Assembly (NCBI RefSeq): GCF_039655865.1 | Contig: NZ_JBBYXL010000010.1 | Location: 186,001 to 250,000, forward strand | Length of the DNA stretch: 64,000 nt | Source: Prosthecobacter sp. SYSU 5D2 | GTDB lineage: Bacteria > Verrucomicrobiota > Verrucomicrobiia > Verrucomicrobiales > Verrucomicrobiaceae | Direction of reading: 5' to 3' | In this document: positions 26,377-35,192 of the stretch, piece by piece | How the letters are laid out: every line of letters begins with the position of its first letter | Numbering within the stretch: the first letter of the stretch is position 1 | The notes under the pieces: model-generated | What the model saw: only the letters and a program-made list of their open reading frames with translations | Told to the model about the DNA's origin: nothing | Databases searched by the model: none | Position numbers and translations under genes: made by a program

Positions 26377-26967
26377 ATGAAACGGAGTGAACGCATTTTG
26401 TTAGGCCTCTTTGCCCTGCTCTTCCTCGTCATCGTGGGCGGTGGCGGGCTGGCCTTTGGCCTGCGGCATTACCAGGGCATCACGGAGGAGACGGACCGCC
26501 TGCGGGACCGCCTGGTGGAGATGAACATGGCCATCACCCAGGGGGCGGACTGGCAGCGCAAGAGCGAGTGGCTGGACGCGAATGCGCCCGCCTTTGCCTC
26601 CCGCCAGGAGGCCTCCACGCGCCTGCTGGAGGTGATCCAGCGCGAGGCGGAGAAAGCCGGTCTGACCCTGGCCGGGCGCGAGTTCATGGAGACCCAGCGG
26701 GAGATGGGGCCGGACGGCCTGCCGGTGGAGGAAGCCAGCGGTTTCTTCGATACGGCGACGGTACGCCTAACCATCAATCTGGCCAAAGAGAAGGCGTTTT
26801 TCACCTGGATGCACGCGGTGCAGCAGCCGGGCAGTTTCCTGGGCGTGACGCGCCTTTTGATGAACCCCAGCGGTAAGGACAAGACGATCAATGCCGAGGT
26901 GGAAGTGACGCAGTTTTATCGTGAGGCTCCGGTGAAGATAACGGGGATGAAAGGGGGGGAGGGATGA
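26377..26967 (+). CDS. GspM/PilO-like assembly protein
   Basis: A 196-residue protein with an N-terminal membrane anchor (ILLGLFALLFLVIVGGGGLAFGL), a coiled-coil-prone stretch (ITEETDRLRDRLVEMNMAITQGADWQRKSEWLD) and a C-terminal ferredoxin-like domain (TATVRLTINLAKEKAFFTWMHAVQQP). That is the layout of GspM and PilO, partners of GspL and PilN in the inner-membrane platform. It starts three bases after the GspL-like gene, and its stop overlaps the next ATG (ATGA). Confidence 0.75.
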   Translation: MKRSERILLGLFALLFLVIVGGGGLAFGLRHYQGITEETDRLRDRLVEMNMAITQGADWQRKSEWLDANAPAFASRQEASTRLLEVIQREAEKAGLTLAGREFMETQREMGPDGLPVEEASGFFDTATVRLTINLAKEKAFFTWMHAVQQPGSFLGVTRLLMNPSGKDKTINAEVEVTQFYREAPVKITGMKGGEG

Positions 26968-27632
26968 GGGCGCGCTCCAGAGATGAGAAAATGGGACGCT
27001 GCGCGTCCGGTTTGTTCGATGCGGACAGGAGTGTCCGCGCTCCTCTCGTTCGCTGTGCTCTGGGAACTGAGCTCAGAGCACTGCGCGATTTGCAATTCTT
27101 TTTGTTAGGCCTTGCTGCTCTGGTCACTTCCTTTCTGGCCGCCCAGGAGCCAGCACCTGCTCCTCCTCCCGTTCCATTTCCAGACCTCACGCATTATGCG
27201 CCGCTGTGGGAGAAGTCCCTTTTCACCACGCGTGATCTGCCTTCGCCGGATGCGCCTGCTGGACCCATTTTCACGGACTCGCTTTCCCTCACGGGCATCT
27301 ATGAGCTGGATGGTAAAACGGTGGCCGTGCTGGTGGACAAGGCCACGTCGCTGATCTCCGAGGCGCGCTTTGACGAGGAGAACGAGGCGGGCATCAAGAT
27401 CCGCAAGGTCACCCCTGGAGCCTCCATGGACAAGACGCGGGTGCAGCTGCAAAAGGGCGACCAGGCCGGCTGGGTAAGCTTTGGCGAAGTGGCCCCGGCA
27501 CCCGCGCCGCCCGCGTCTGCGCTGGAGACGCGGGTGCCGCCGGGGGCTGCCGGACCGCCCCCTGGCGGGGTGACCTCTCCCCTTTTGCCCCCGCCGGCAC
27601 CACCCGGAGACGTGCCGCTGCCGCCGCCGTGA
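26964..27632 (+). CDS. GspC/PilP-like periplasmic protein with inserted repeat
   Basis: A 222-residue protein. Residues 1-50 include the in-frame 51-bp repeat (GRCASGLFDADRSVRAPL at about 11-28) followed by a hydrophobic anchor (LQFFLLGLAALVTSFLAAQE). A Pro-rich linker leads to a small domain, PLWEKSLFTTRDLPSP...DSLSLTGIYELDGKTVAVLVDKATSLI, the pattern of the GspC homology region and PilP, which contact the secretin. The C-terminal 45 residues are Pro-rich (PPPGGVTSPLLPPPAPPGDVPLPPP) and may be disordered. It is the last gene of the gsp unit. The assignment is structural by eye. No GspD is encoded in the window. Confidence 0.6.
   Translation: MRARSRDEKMGRCASGLFDADRSVRAPLVRCALGTELRALRDLQFFLLGLAALVTSFLAAQEPAPAPPPVPFPDLTHYAPLWEKSLFTTRDLPSPDAPAGPIFTDSLSLTGIYELDGKTVAVLVDKATSLISEARFDEENEAGIKIRKVTPGASMDKTRVQLQKGDQAGWVSFGEVAPAPAPPASALETRVPPGAAGPPPGGVTSPLLPPPAPPGDVPLPPP
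26993..27043. repeat. 51-bp double-hairpin repeat, copy 3, inside the GspC/PilP-like gene
   Basis: Both palindromes are intact. It is 17 codons long and read in the same codon phase as copy 2, with only the central spacer changed. Confidence 0.88.
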
Positions 27633-27684
27633 AGGCTTGATTTTCAGGTTGCCAGCGCGCGGGGGAGGGTGAAAATTGTTCGTC

Positions 27685-28074
27685 ATGTTTGAACTCGTGG
27701 AGTTTCCCCCACTCGAATGGCTGAGCGCACTGAAAGTGCTGTTTGCCCTCTGCATCGGCCACGCAGTGGCCGACTTTCCCTTGCAGGGCGAGTATCTGGC
27801 CACGGGCAAGAACCGGCGCTTTCTGATCCGGATGCAGGATCCCGCGCGCCCGCAGAGCATCTGGGTGGTGTGCATGACGGTGCACTGCCTCATCCATGCG
27901 GGGGCCGTCTGGCTCATCACCGGTTCAGCGCTGCTGGGGGCGGTGGAGTTTGTCATTCACTGGGCCATTGACGTGGCCAAGTGCGAAGGACTGACCACAT
28001 TTAACCAGGACCAGGTCCTGCATGTCCTGTGCAAGATGGCCTATGTTGGCATCGCCTGGGCAGGCATGCTCTGA
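27685..28074 (+). CDS. DUF3307 membrane protein
   Basis: A 129-residue integral membrane protein of the DUF3307 family. Conserved polar residues in membrane segments are visible: GHAVADFPLQGEYLATGKN, then MTVHCLIHAGAVWLI and FVIHWAIDVAKCEG, the H-x3-H and H-x3-D-x2-K pattern of this family. Its biochemical role is not established. The ATG at 27685 is preferred over a TTG nine bases earlier. It stands alone between the gsp operon and dapL. Confidence 0.82.
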   Translation: MFELVEFPPLEWLSALKVLFALCIGHAVADFPLQGEYLATGKNRRFLIRMQDPARPQSIWVVCMTVHCLIHAGAVWLITGSALLGAVEFVIHWAIDVAKCEGLTTFNQDQVLHVLCKMAYVGIAWAGML

Positions 28075-28136
28075 GGCTCTCTTCGCCGTTGCATCGGCGT
28101 GGTGGCTCGCCACAATAACGCCCCCTTTTCATCGCC

Positions 28137-29369
28137 ATGGCCTACCTCAACGAAAATTACCTCAAGCTCAAAGCCGGATACCTGTTCCCAGAAATCGCCC
28201 GCCGGGTGAAGGCCTTTACCGAGGCCAATGCTGATGCTGCCAAGCGCCTGATCCGGTGCGGGATTGGCGATGTGACTGAGGCGCTGCCTGAGGCGGTGCG
28301 TGCCGCCATGCACCAGGCGGTGGATGAACTGGGCGACCGGAACAGCTTCCGCGGCTACGGCCCGGAGCAGGGGTATGACTTCCTGCGCAATGCCATCGCC
28401 GATAACGACTACAAGGCCCGCGGCATCCATGTGGAGGCGGATGAGATCTTCATCTCAGACGGCAGCAAGTGTGATACTGGCAACATCCTGGACATCTTCG
28501 GAGCAGGCAACAAAATCGCCATCACGGACCCGGTTTATCCTGTTTATGTGGACACCAACGTCATGGCCGGCAACACCGGCGAGGCGGATGAATCCGGTGC
28601 CTATGAGGGTCTGCATTACCTGAAGTGCACGGCTGAAAACGGCTTTGTGCCGGAGATCCCAAGCGAGCCTGTGGACTTGGTCTATCTCTGCTATCCTAAC
28701 AATCCCACCGGTGCCACCGCCACCCGCGCGCAGCTTGAGGCCTGGGTGCAGTATGCCCGCGCCAACGGCACGATCATTCTTTATGATGCCGCCTATGAGG
28801 CCTTCATTCAGGACCCGGAAGTGCCGCGGAGCATCTTTGAGATCGAAGGGGCGCGCGACTGCGCCATCGAGTTCCGCAGCTTTTCCAAGAATGGCGGGTT
28901 TACCGGCGTGCGCTGCGCCATCGTGGTGATCCCGAAAGGTCTGATGGGCAAGAAGAAGGACGGAACGAAACTGGCCGTGCATCCCCTGTGGAGCCGCCGC
29001 CACAGCACCAAGTTTAACGGCGTCAGCTACATCGTCCAGCGAGGAGCCGAGGCCATCTACAGCGCCGAGGGCAAGGCCCAGGTGGCCGCCCTCATCGAGC
29101 ATTACATGGGCAATGCGAAGCTGCTGGTGGAAGCCTGCCAGAATGCCGGGCTGACCGTCTTTGGCGGTGTGAACGCCCCTTATGTCTGGGTGCGCTGCCC
29201 GGAGGGCGTGACGAGCTGGCAGATGTTCGACAAGATGCTCCATGAAGCCAATGTGGTTATCACTCCTGGCAGTGGTTTCGGCAGTGCTGGCGAAGGATTC
29301 TTCCGCATCAGCGCCTTTAACAGCCGTGCCAATGTGGAGGAAGTCTGCCGCCGGATCGCGGTGCTGTAA
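28137..29369 (+). CDS. dapL: LL-diaminopimelate aminotransferase
   Basis: PLP enzyme converting tetrahydrodipicolinate directly to LL-diaminopimelate, bypassing DapD/C/E in lysine and peptidoglycan precursor synthesis. The 410 residues match the family length. It begins [22 protein letters not shown], typical of DapL. Also seen are [57 protein letters not shown] and the PLP-lysine motif [12 protein letters not shown] (Lys near 251). DapL is known from Chlamydiae, Verrucomicrobia, plants and cyanobacteria, which agrees with the rest of the window. It is a single gene. Confidence 0.95.
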   Translation: MAYLNENYLKLKAGYLFPEIARRVKAFTEANADAAKRLIRCGIGDVTEALPEAVRAAMHQAVDELGDRNSFRGYGPEQGYDFLRNAIADNDYKARGIHVEADEIFISDGSKCDTGNILDIFGAGNKIAITDPVYPVYVDTNVMAGNTGEADESGAYEGLHYLKCTAENGFVPEIPSEPVDLVYLCYPNNPTGATATRAQLEAWVQYARANGTIILYDAAYEAFIQDPEVPRSIFEIEGARDCAIEFRSFSKNGGFTGVRCAIVVIPKGLMGKKKDGTKLAVHPLWSRRHSTKFNGVSYIVQRGAEAIYSAEGKAQVAALIEHYMGNAKLLVEACQNAGLTVFGGVNAPYVWVRCPEGVTSWQMFDKMLHEANVVITPGSGFGSAGEGFFRISAFNSRANVEEVCRRIAVL

Positions 29370-29464
29370 GTGGGGGAAGCAGCGGTCTCAGAGATTGATA
29401 CAAGCCACTCGGGCAGGCTTCGGTCTGCCCGAGGAGGTCGTGGAATGTCGCCGCAGTTTGAGCT

Positions 29465-30643
29465 TCATTGGTCATCCAGGCCTGATTTGCGCACGCTGGC
29501 CACGATTTCGAGCAGGCTTTTGGCCAGAGGGGCAGTCAAATACCAATGGACGTTTTCCAGGTAGGGACGTGATGCATACGCCTGGAGGGAGACCGTGCCA
29601 GGGCATTCTCCTGGGCCGTGCGGCAAGAACATCTGCGGTTGATTGAAGAGTACGGTTTTGATCATCTTGACCCCCCGGCCAGCATCCACAATCTGGTAAG
29701 GAACACAGTTGCCGGAGCTGCCGTTGTAGCGGTCTTCAATGTAGTTGTAATAAGGTTCCAAAATGCCATTGGGGCCGGGCGATGGCCAGTTGACTGTTTT
29801 GGGGCTGGTTTCGACAAGCTGAATGCCAATGACACAGCTTTCCGTGTCGCATATGAAGCTGAGGTATTTGAAACGGTTGCAATGGTCTTCAAATACCACC
29901 CGGCCGTCCATTGCCATGGTGGTGATATGCAGGGAATCCCGGGGGAAAGCCAGATTGGCCATGCGCATTTCGCGGTGTCTGCGGGCACCGGCAGGGAGGA
30001 GTTTCATCGCATCCCGCAGCGGCATCCGCCAGGCGATGGGCCCCCAGATTTTGTCCGGGATCGCGGGTTCGGCAGCGGCGTTCCCGCCCAGCACCGCCAG
30101 ACTGTAGAACTCCAGGTTGTTCAGAAGAATCTTTCGCACATGGATGTTATGAGGCACCCAGTTTTTAGAAAGCTTCATTTGGGCAGGGTCGCCAGCTGGC
30201 GGAGCGGCAGCGGGAGAATTTGCGGCCGGTGGATTGCCCGTTACGACGGTTCTGAGCTGTCCGCGCTGGCCGGAAATGACCGTTCCTTGGCCGCCCGTTT
30301 GCGCAAATGCCATCAAATCGGGAGTGAACCTGAGATCAATGCTCTGTTGGGTGGGAAAAGTCACCCGGACGGTTTGGGGATCAAGGGATGTCCACTGGCT
30401 CACTTTTCTCTCCCTCGTCATCAAGGTGCCATCTGGCTGAAAAACGACCAAAGTTTCAAACTCGTTGCCTTTCCAAGTCCAGTAATACTGTGGAAGAGCT
30501 TGCTGAAGCTTTGTTTGTTCTTCACCGCAGGCGGTGTGGACTGTCAGCAAAGTGATCGCCAGCCATTTGCTGAAGCTTAAGAAATAAAAATATCCTACGA
30601 CGAAAGGAGTAAGTTGAGTTCTTGATGGCATGCGATCATGCAA
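29465..30643 (-). CDS. Secreted protein of unknown function
   Basis: A 392-residue protein with an N-terminal hydrophobic signal (FVVGYFYFLSFSKWLAITLLTVHTACGEE). It then has a small WxWxGN...VVFQPDGTLMTRERKVSQW segment that resembles the beta-sheet modules used in these bacteria to test substrate or cell-wall contact. A Pro/Ala linker lies near 140-160. A 230-residue C-terminal domain has several Cys (about 268, 272, 313, 340) that could form disulfides. No family was recognised. There is an in-frame ATG four codons in. It is convergent with dapL; the 95-base gap between them holds a hairpin-like TCGGGCAG/CTGCCCGA pair at 29409-29432 that could terminate both. Confidence 0.6.
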   Translation of the reverse strand: MHDRMPSRTQLTPFVVGYFYFLSFSKWLAITLLTVHTACGEEQTKLQQALPQYYWTWKGNEFETLVVFQPDGTLMTRERKVSQWTSLDPQTVRVTFPTQQSIDLRFTPDLMAFAQTGGQGTVISGQRGQLRTVVTGNPPAANSPAAAPPAGDPAQMKLSKNWVPHNIHVRKILLNNLEFYSLAVLGGNAAAEPAIPDKIWGPIAWRMPLRDAMKLLPAGARRHREMRMANLAFPRDSLHITTMAMDGRVVFEDHCNRFKYLSFICDTESCVIGIQLVETSPKTVNWPSPGPNGILEPYYNYIEDRYNGSSGNCVPYQIVDAGRGVKMIKTVLFNQPQMFLPHGPGECPGTVSLQAYASRPYLENVHWYLTAPLAKSLLEIVASVRKSGLDDQ

Positions 30644-30731
30644 TTCGCAAACAAGTCCCCATTTTCAAGATAAAAGACATGTTATTTCACCCTATCCACC
30701 TATGTCTTTTTGTGCCTTCCGGCTTCTCGGC

Positions 30732-30760
30732 TTGGGTGCCAAGTGCCATAACGGTATATG
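30732..30760 (+). promoter_or_regulatory. Candidate sigma-70 promoter of the Ser/Thr kinase gene
   Basis: TTGGGT and TATATG are separated by 17 bases, about 100 bases before the kinase ATG. The -35 overlaps a CTTGG/CCAAG dyad. This is the only AT-rich promoter-like site in the divergent gap. Confidence 0.35.
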
Positions 30761-30856
30761 ATAGGATAAAAACTCAAGAATAAATACATGATCATGCAGG
30801 GGAAGGTCCCGTCTTGACGACTTGCCGAATTGAATGCTTGTTGGAATGAAGAACGC

Positions 30857-33358
30857 ATGAGTCACGCTAATCCTCCAGCTACGGCTTCATCGGATCTGCT
30901 GATCCCGCCGACGCATAACGCGCTGGCGATGCTGGATTTGGCCCTGGATGCTGGTGCTGATGGCCTGTCTGAGGGGCTGCTGGAGCAGCCTGGGGATGTG
31001 ATTGGCCCCTACACCTTGGGAGAAAAGCTGGGCGAAGGCGGTTTTGGCATTGTCTGGCAGGCAGAGCAAAGCGAGCCTATCCGGCGGTCGGTGGCCATGA
31101 AGGTGATCCGGCCGGGCATGGATTCGCTTGCGGTACTGGCGCGCTTCCGTGCGGAAAGGCGGGCTCTGGAGCGGATGTCGCATCCTAATATTGCGGTGGT
31201 GCTGGATGCGGGCAGCACTCCGCTAGGGCGTCCCTATTTCGTGCTGGAACTGGTGCGGGGGCGGCCCATCACGGCCTTTTGCGAGGAGGCGGGCCTGGAC
31301 CGCCGCCAGCGGATGCGGCTTTTTCTGGATGTCTGCCGCGCGGTGCAGCATGCACATCAGCGCGCGGTGCTGCACCGGGACCTGAAGCCTTCCAACATTC
31401 TGGTGGCCAAGGGGGACGATGGCCCGGTGGCCAAGATCATTGACTTTGGCATTGCCAAGGCATTGACGGAGGATTCCGGCCTGGCGGAGAGCATGGCCTG
31501 CACGATGCGGGGCATGGTCATAGGCACACCGGAATACATGGCACCGGAGCAGGCGGCACTGGGCGGGGAGGTGGTGGATGTGCGCGTGGATGTTTATTCC
31601 CTGGGGGCCATTTTATATGAAATGCTGACTGGCGCCGCCCCGCTGGAGCCGGATACGGCAGGGCCAAAGTCCTCGCTCACCGCCATGCTGCAGCGGATTT
31701 ATGAGGTGGAGCCTGTACGGCCCAGCCTGCGGGCACGTCAGCGGCAGGCCCTGGGCAAGCATTCCCCCTGCAAGCAGGAGGAGCTGGCCGGGGACCTGGA
31801 CTGGATCATCACCCGGGCCCTGGAAAAGAATCCAGAGCGGCGTTATGACTCCGCCACGGCGCTGGCGGATGACATCCAGCGTCATCTGGATGACGAGCCG
31901 GTGAGCGCGGGGCCGCCGGACCGCTGGTACCGTTTTCAAAAGCTGGTCAGGCGCAACCGCACCGCCTTTGCCCTGGGCACGGTCATCGGGGTCAATCTGG
32001 TCATGCTCGCCGGGGTGAGCACCTATGCTTTCATGCAGGAATCCCGCGCACGCCGTGATGCGCAGCGGCTGCAAACCGTAGCGGAGGCCCAGTCTCACAA
32101 GGCCCAGGCGCTGACCGATTATTTGACCCGGCTTTTGAGCCAGGCTGGCGATTTTGTCAGCAAAGGGAAAAACCCGGAAGCACTCAGGCTGGCACTGAAC
32201 GAAAGCGTCCACGAAGTGGAGAATCTCAATGCCGATCCCGCTCTGCAGATTGATCTGCTGGGGCGGCTCACGGAGGTGATGATGGCCATGGGGGACAACC
32301 GCAGCGGCTTGCCGCTGGTCAGGCGGCAGCATGAGCTGGCCGCCGGTCTCTATGGGGAAAAAGATCCGCGTACGCTCGCTGCCGGGCAGCTCATGGCACG
32401 GGCCTATTCCAGCATCGGGGACAAGGATGAGGCGGTCCGCATCTACCGGTCCCTGGACCAGATCTGGAAGTCCCTGGGCAGTGCTTATACGGAGCAACGC
32501 CAGGAGACCCTGCGCTTCCAGGCCCGGGAGCTGGCCCGCCAGGGACGGAAACGTGAGGTCATGGATCTGATGCGCAGTGAACTGGTGGCCGCGCCGGCGA
32601 AAGATGCCCGTCAGAAAGCGCTGAATTTCCTTTTTGTGGCTGATCTGCAATTGAGCATTGGCGAAAGCGAAGAGGCGGAAATGAATCTGCAAAAAGCCCT
32701 CAAGATTCTGCCTCCCACGGATGGTACCCGCAGTCTGCTGCTGCGTTCCTATTCCCGTGTCAAAGCCAAGCAGAAGGACTATGTGAAAGCCGCCTCACTG
32801 CTGGAGGAGTGCATCCAGATCAATACCAGCCGGCAGGGGGGCGATCAGTACTCCCTGATTGACCGCTGGATGGAGGTGGCCAATCATTACATCAAGACGG
32901 ACCGCGTCCAGGATGCCTTCCGCGCCACGGATGAGGCCATCCTCATCAGCCGCAGCCAGGGCAACGACCAGCGGCTTCCGCGCGCCCTGCGGGCAGCGGC
33001 GGAGATCCGGGAAAAGGCTGGCTACCTGGACGGTGCGCTGGCCTACCGGCGGGAGTGCATGGAGAAGGAGCGGCTGTTTAACACGGACCGTGGCAAGTGG
33101 CTCTATGAGCTTTCCCAGATTGTCCGGCTGGAGTCCGCCCTGGGCCTGCATGCGGATGTCCTGCGGGATGCGGAACTGCTCTGGGAGCATTCCCAGAATG
33201 AGCCTGCCGTGACCAGTGACCCGCCCTTCATGCGGTCCATCTGCCGCATTTTAACAGCCGCGTGTGAAAAATGGCAGAAAGCCACAGGCGAACTGGCCTT
33301 TCAGGACGATATCCTGGAGTGGAAGACCATCACAGCCCAGGGCGTGGTGCAAAAGTAA
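30857..33358 (+). CDS. Membrane Ser/Thr protein kinase with C-terminal TPR region
   Basis: An 833-residue eukaryotic-like kinase. The kinase domain spans about residues 48-350: glycine loop GEGGFGIVW (58), catalytic Lys in VAMKVIRPG (about 83), HRDLKPSN (about 173), DFG (about 195) and [11 protein letters not shown] membrane helix ([23 protein letters not shown], about 367-390) follows. The outer part, about 400-830, is helical and TPR-like ([55 protein letters not shown]). Such kinases are numerous in Planctomycetota and Verrucomicrobiota; targets are unknown. The ATG at 30857 is preferred over a TTG 27 bases earlier. Confidence 0.92.
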   Translation: MSHANPPATASSDLLIPPTHNALAMLDLALDAGADGLSEGLLEQPGDVIGPYTLGEKLGEGGFGIVWQAEQSEPIRRSVAMKVIRPGMDSLAVLARFRAERRALERMSHPNIAVVLDAGSTPLGRPYFVLELVRGRPITAFCEEAGLDRRQRMRLFLDVCRAVQHAHQRAVLHRDLKPSNILVAKGDDGPVAKIIDFGIAKALTEDSGLAESMACTMRGMVIGTPEYMAPEQAALGGEVVDVRVDVYSLGAILYEMLTGAAPLEPDTAGPKSSLTAMLQRIYEVEPVRPSLRARQRQALGKHSPCKQEELAGDLDWIITRALEKNPERRYDSATALADDIQRHLDDEPVSAGPPDRWYRFQKLVRRNRTAFALGTVIGVNLVMLAGVSTYAFMQESRARRDAQRLQTVAEAQSHKAQALTDYLTRLLSQAGDFVSKGKNPEALRLALNESVHEVENLNADPALQIDLLGRLTEVMMAMGDNRSGLPLVRRQHELAAGLYGEKDPRTLAAGQLMARAYSSIGDKDEAVRIYRSLDQIWKSLGSAYTEQRQETLRFQARELARQGRKREVMDLMRSELVAAPAKDARQKALNFLFVADLQLSIGESEEAEMNLQKALKILPPTDGTRSLLLRSYSRVKAKQKDYVKAASLLEECIQINTSRQGGDQYSLIDRWMEVANHYIKTDRVQDAFRATDEAILISRSQGNDQRLPRALRAAAEIREKAGYLDGALAYRRECMEKERLFNTDRGKWLYELSQIVRLESALGLHADVLRDAELLWEHSQNEPAVTSDPPFMRSICRILTAACEKWQKATGELAFQDDILEWKTITAQGVVQK

Positions 33359-33424
33359 TCAGGCCCGCTTTGTGCTAGCTGGTGGTTGACCCGGCCAACC
33401 TCCGTCCTATCCGTCCCGCACATC

Positions 33425-34963
33425 ATGTTTTCCATCCCGCGTTCCAGTGGCATCCTCCTGCATCCAACATCACTGCCCGGGAGGTTCGGCATCGGGGAGA
33501 TCGGGCCGGAGGCCCATGAGTGGCTGGACCGCCTGCACCGCATGGGGCAGAAGCTCTGGCAGATGCTCCCCCTCGGCCCCACCGGTTATGGAGCGTCACC
33601 CTACCAAAGCCTGTCCAGTTTTGCAGGAAATCCGTTGATGATCAGCTTTGATGCGCTGCGCCAGGACGGGGTGCTGAAACCGGAAGACCTGGCCATGATT
33701 CCGGCGTTTCCAGACCACAAGGTCAATTTCATTGCCACGGAGGAAGTGCGCAGCGCCTTTTTGAAGCTCGCCTGTCAGCGCTTCCTGGCCCAGTGCGGTG
33801 CCAGTCCTTTGTTAAAGCATGCCTTTGAAGCCTTTTGTGAGCGGGAGGCTGACTGGCTGGAGGATTATGCCATGTTCATTGCCATCAAAGGCGAGAACGG
33901 TGGCCGGCCCTGGAATGAATGGCCCAGGGAGCTGGCCATGCGGAATCCGGAGGCCATCGCCGGGGCGATGGTGCGGCTGGAGGAGAGTATCGAGGAAGTG
34001 AAGGCGCAGCAGTTCTTCTTCTTCCGCCAGTGGCAGAAGCTGCATGCGCGGGCGCAGGAGCTGGGCATCAGCCTCATCGGGGACATCCCCATCTTCACTG
34101 CGCATGACAGTGCGGATGTCTGGGCACGCCCGGACCTCTTTGAGCTGGATGAGCATGGAGGCCCGGTCACCGTCGCCGGTGTGCCGCCTGATTACTTCAG
34201 TGCCACCGGCCAGCGCTGGGGGAACCCTCTGTATAAATGGAGCGCGCACGAAGCGGAAGGCTTCGCTTGGTGGAAGTCCCGCTTGCGCAAGACGCTGGAG
34301 ATGGTGGACATCGTCCGCATTGACCACTTTCGCGGTTTTGCCGCCTACTGGGAGATCCCGGCCAGTGAACCCACGGCAGTCAATGGCCGCTGGGTGGGTG
34401 CCCCCGGAGACGCCTTGTTTGAGGCACTGAAGGGAGAGATGGGAGACCATGTCCCGGTCATCGCTGAGGATCTGGGCATCATCACCCCGGACGTCACCGA
34501 GCTGCGGTTGCGCCATGGGTTTCCTGGCATGAAAGTCATGCAGTTCGCTTTTGGCGCGGATACGCTTTCTGAAGACTACATCCCGGAGAACTATCCGGAT
34601 GAATGCGTGGCCTATACCGGCACGCATGACAATGACACCGTGCAGGGGCTCTTTAACAGCGGTGTGGGGGAGGATACCACCCGCACTGCCGAGCAGGTGG
34701 AGGCCGAGCGCCGCACCATCCTGGGCTATACGGGCACGGATGGCAATGACCTGCACTGGGACTTCATTCATGCTGTCTGGAAATCCCGTGCACGCATGGC
34801 CGTGGCCCCTCTTCAGGACCTCATGGGCCTGGGCAGTGAGTCGCGCATGAACACCCCTGGCAAGATGGGGGATTTCTGGAGCTGGCGGTTCACCTGGGAC
34901 CAGCTCAGCCCGGAGATGGAAGCCCGCATGCTCGCCATCACCCAGGAATCCGGCAGGCAGTAA
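33425..34963 (+). CDS. malQ: 4-alpha-glucanotransferase (amylomaltase, GH77)
   Basis: Transfers alpha-1,4-glucan segments in maltodextrin and glycogen metabolism in the cytoplasm. The 512 residues match the bacterial MalQ length. The opening SSGILLHPTSLPGRFGIGEIG and PLGPTGYGASPYQ are family signatures. Catalytic motifs: RIDHFRGF (nucleophile Asp near 300), AEDLGIITPDV (acid/base Glu near 346) and THDNDT (Asp near 401). The ATG at 33425 gives the natural N-terminus; an upstream TTG is rejected. It stands alone after the kinase gene, with no glycogen genes in the window. Confidence 0.95.
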   Translation: MFSIPRSSGILLHPTSLPGRFGIGEIGPEAHEWLDRLHRMGQKLWQMLPLGPTGYGASPYQSLSSFAGNPLMISFDALRQDGVLKPEDLAMIPAFPDHKVNFIATEEVRSAFLKLACQRFLAQCGASPLLKHAFEAFCEREADWLEDYAMFIAIKGENGGRPWNEWPRELAMRNPEAIAGAMVRLEESIEEVKAQQFFFFRQWQKLHARAQELGISLIGDIPIFTAHDSADVWARPDLFELDEHGGPVTVAGVPPDYFSATGQRWGNPLYKWSAHEAEGFAWWKSRLRKTLEMVDIVRIDHFRGFAAYWEIPASEPTAVNGRWVGAPGDALFEALKGEMGDHVPVIAEDLGIITPDVTELRLRHGFPGMKVMQFAFGADTLSEDYIPENYPDECVAYTGTHDNDTVQGLFNSGVGEDTTRTAEQVEAERRTILGYTGTDGNDLHWDFIHAVWKSRARMAVAPLQDLMGLGSESRMNTPGKMGDFWSWRFTWDQLSPEMEARMLAITQESGRQ

Positions 34964-35192
34964 ACACCGCCATCCGTCCGATCTGAGGCCTCACTCCTTA
35001 TCACGTCATGAGACGGTTTGGGGACCTGAAGCAGCGGAAGCAGGGCTGCACCCATTCCTACACCGGGGGTCATTTTGATGACATCCGGGAGGTTGAAGTC
35101 TGGGCGAAAATCAAGGATATTTTTTGCGGTGACAAAAATTACCATAATCCAATGATTTTTTGACCGACTGCGTTCCAGTGAAATCCGCCACT

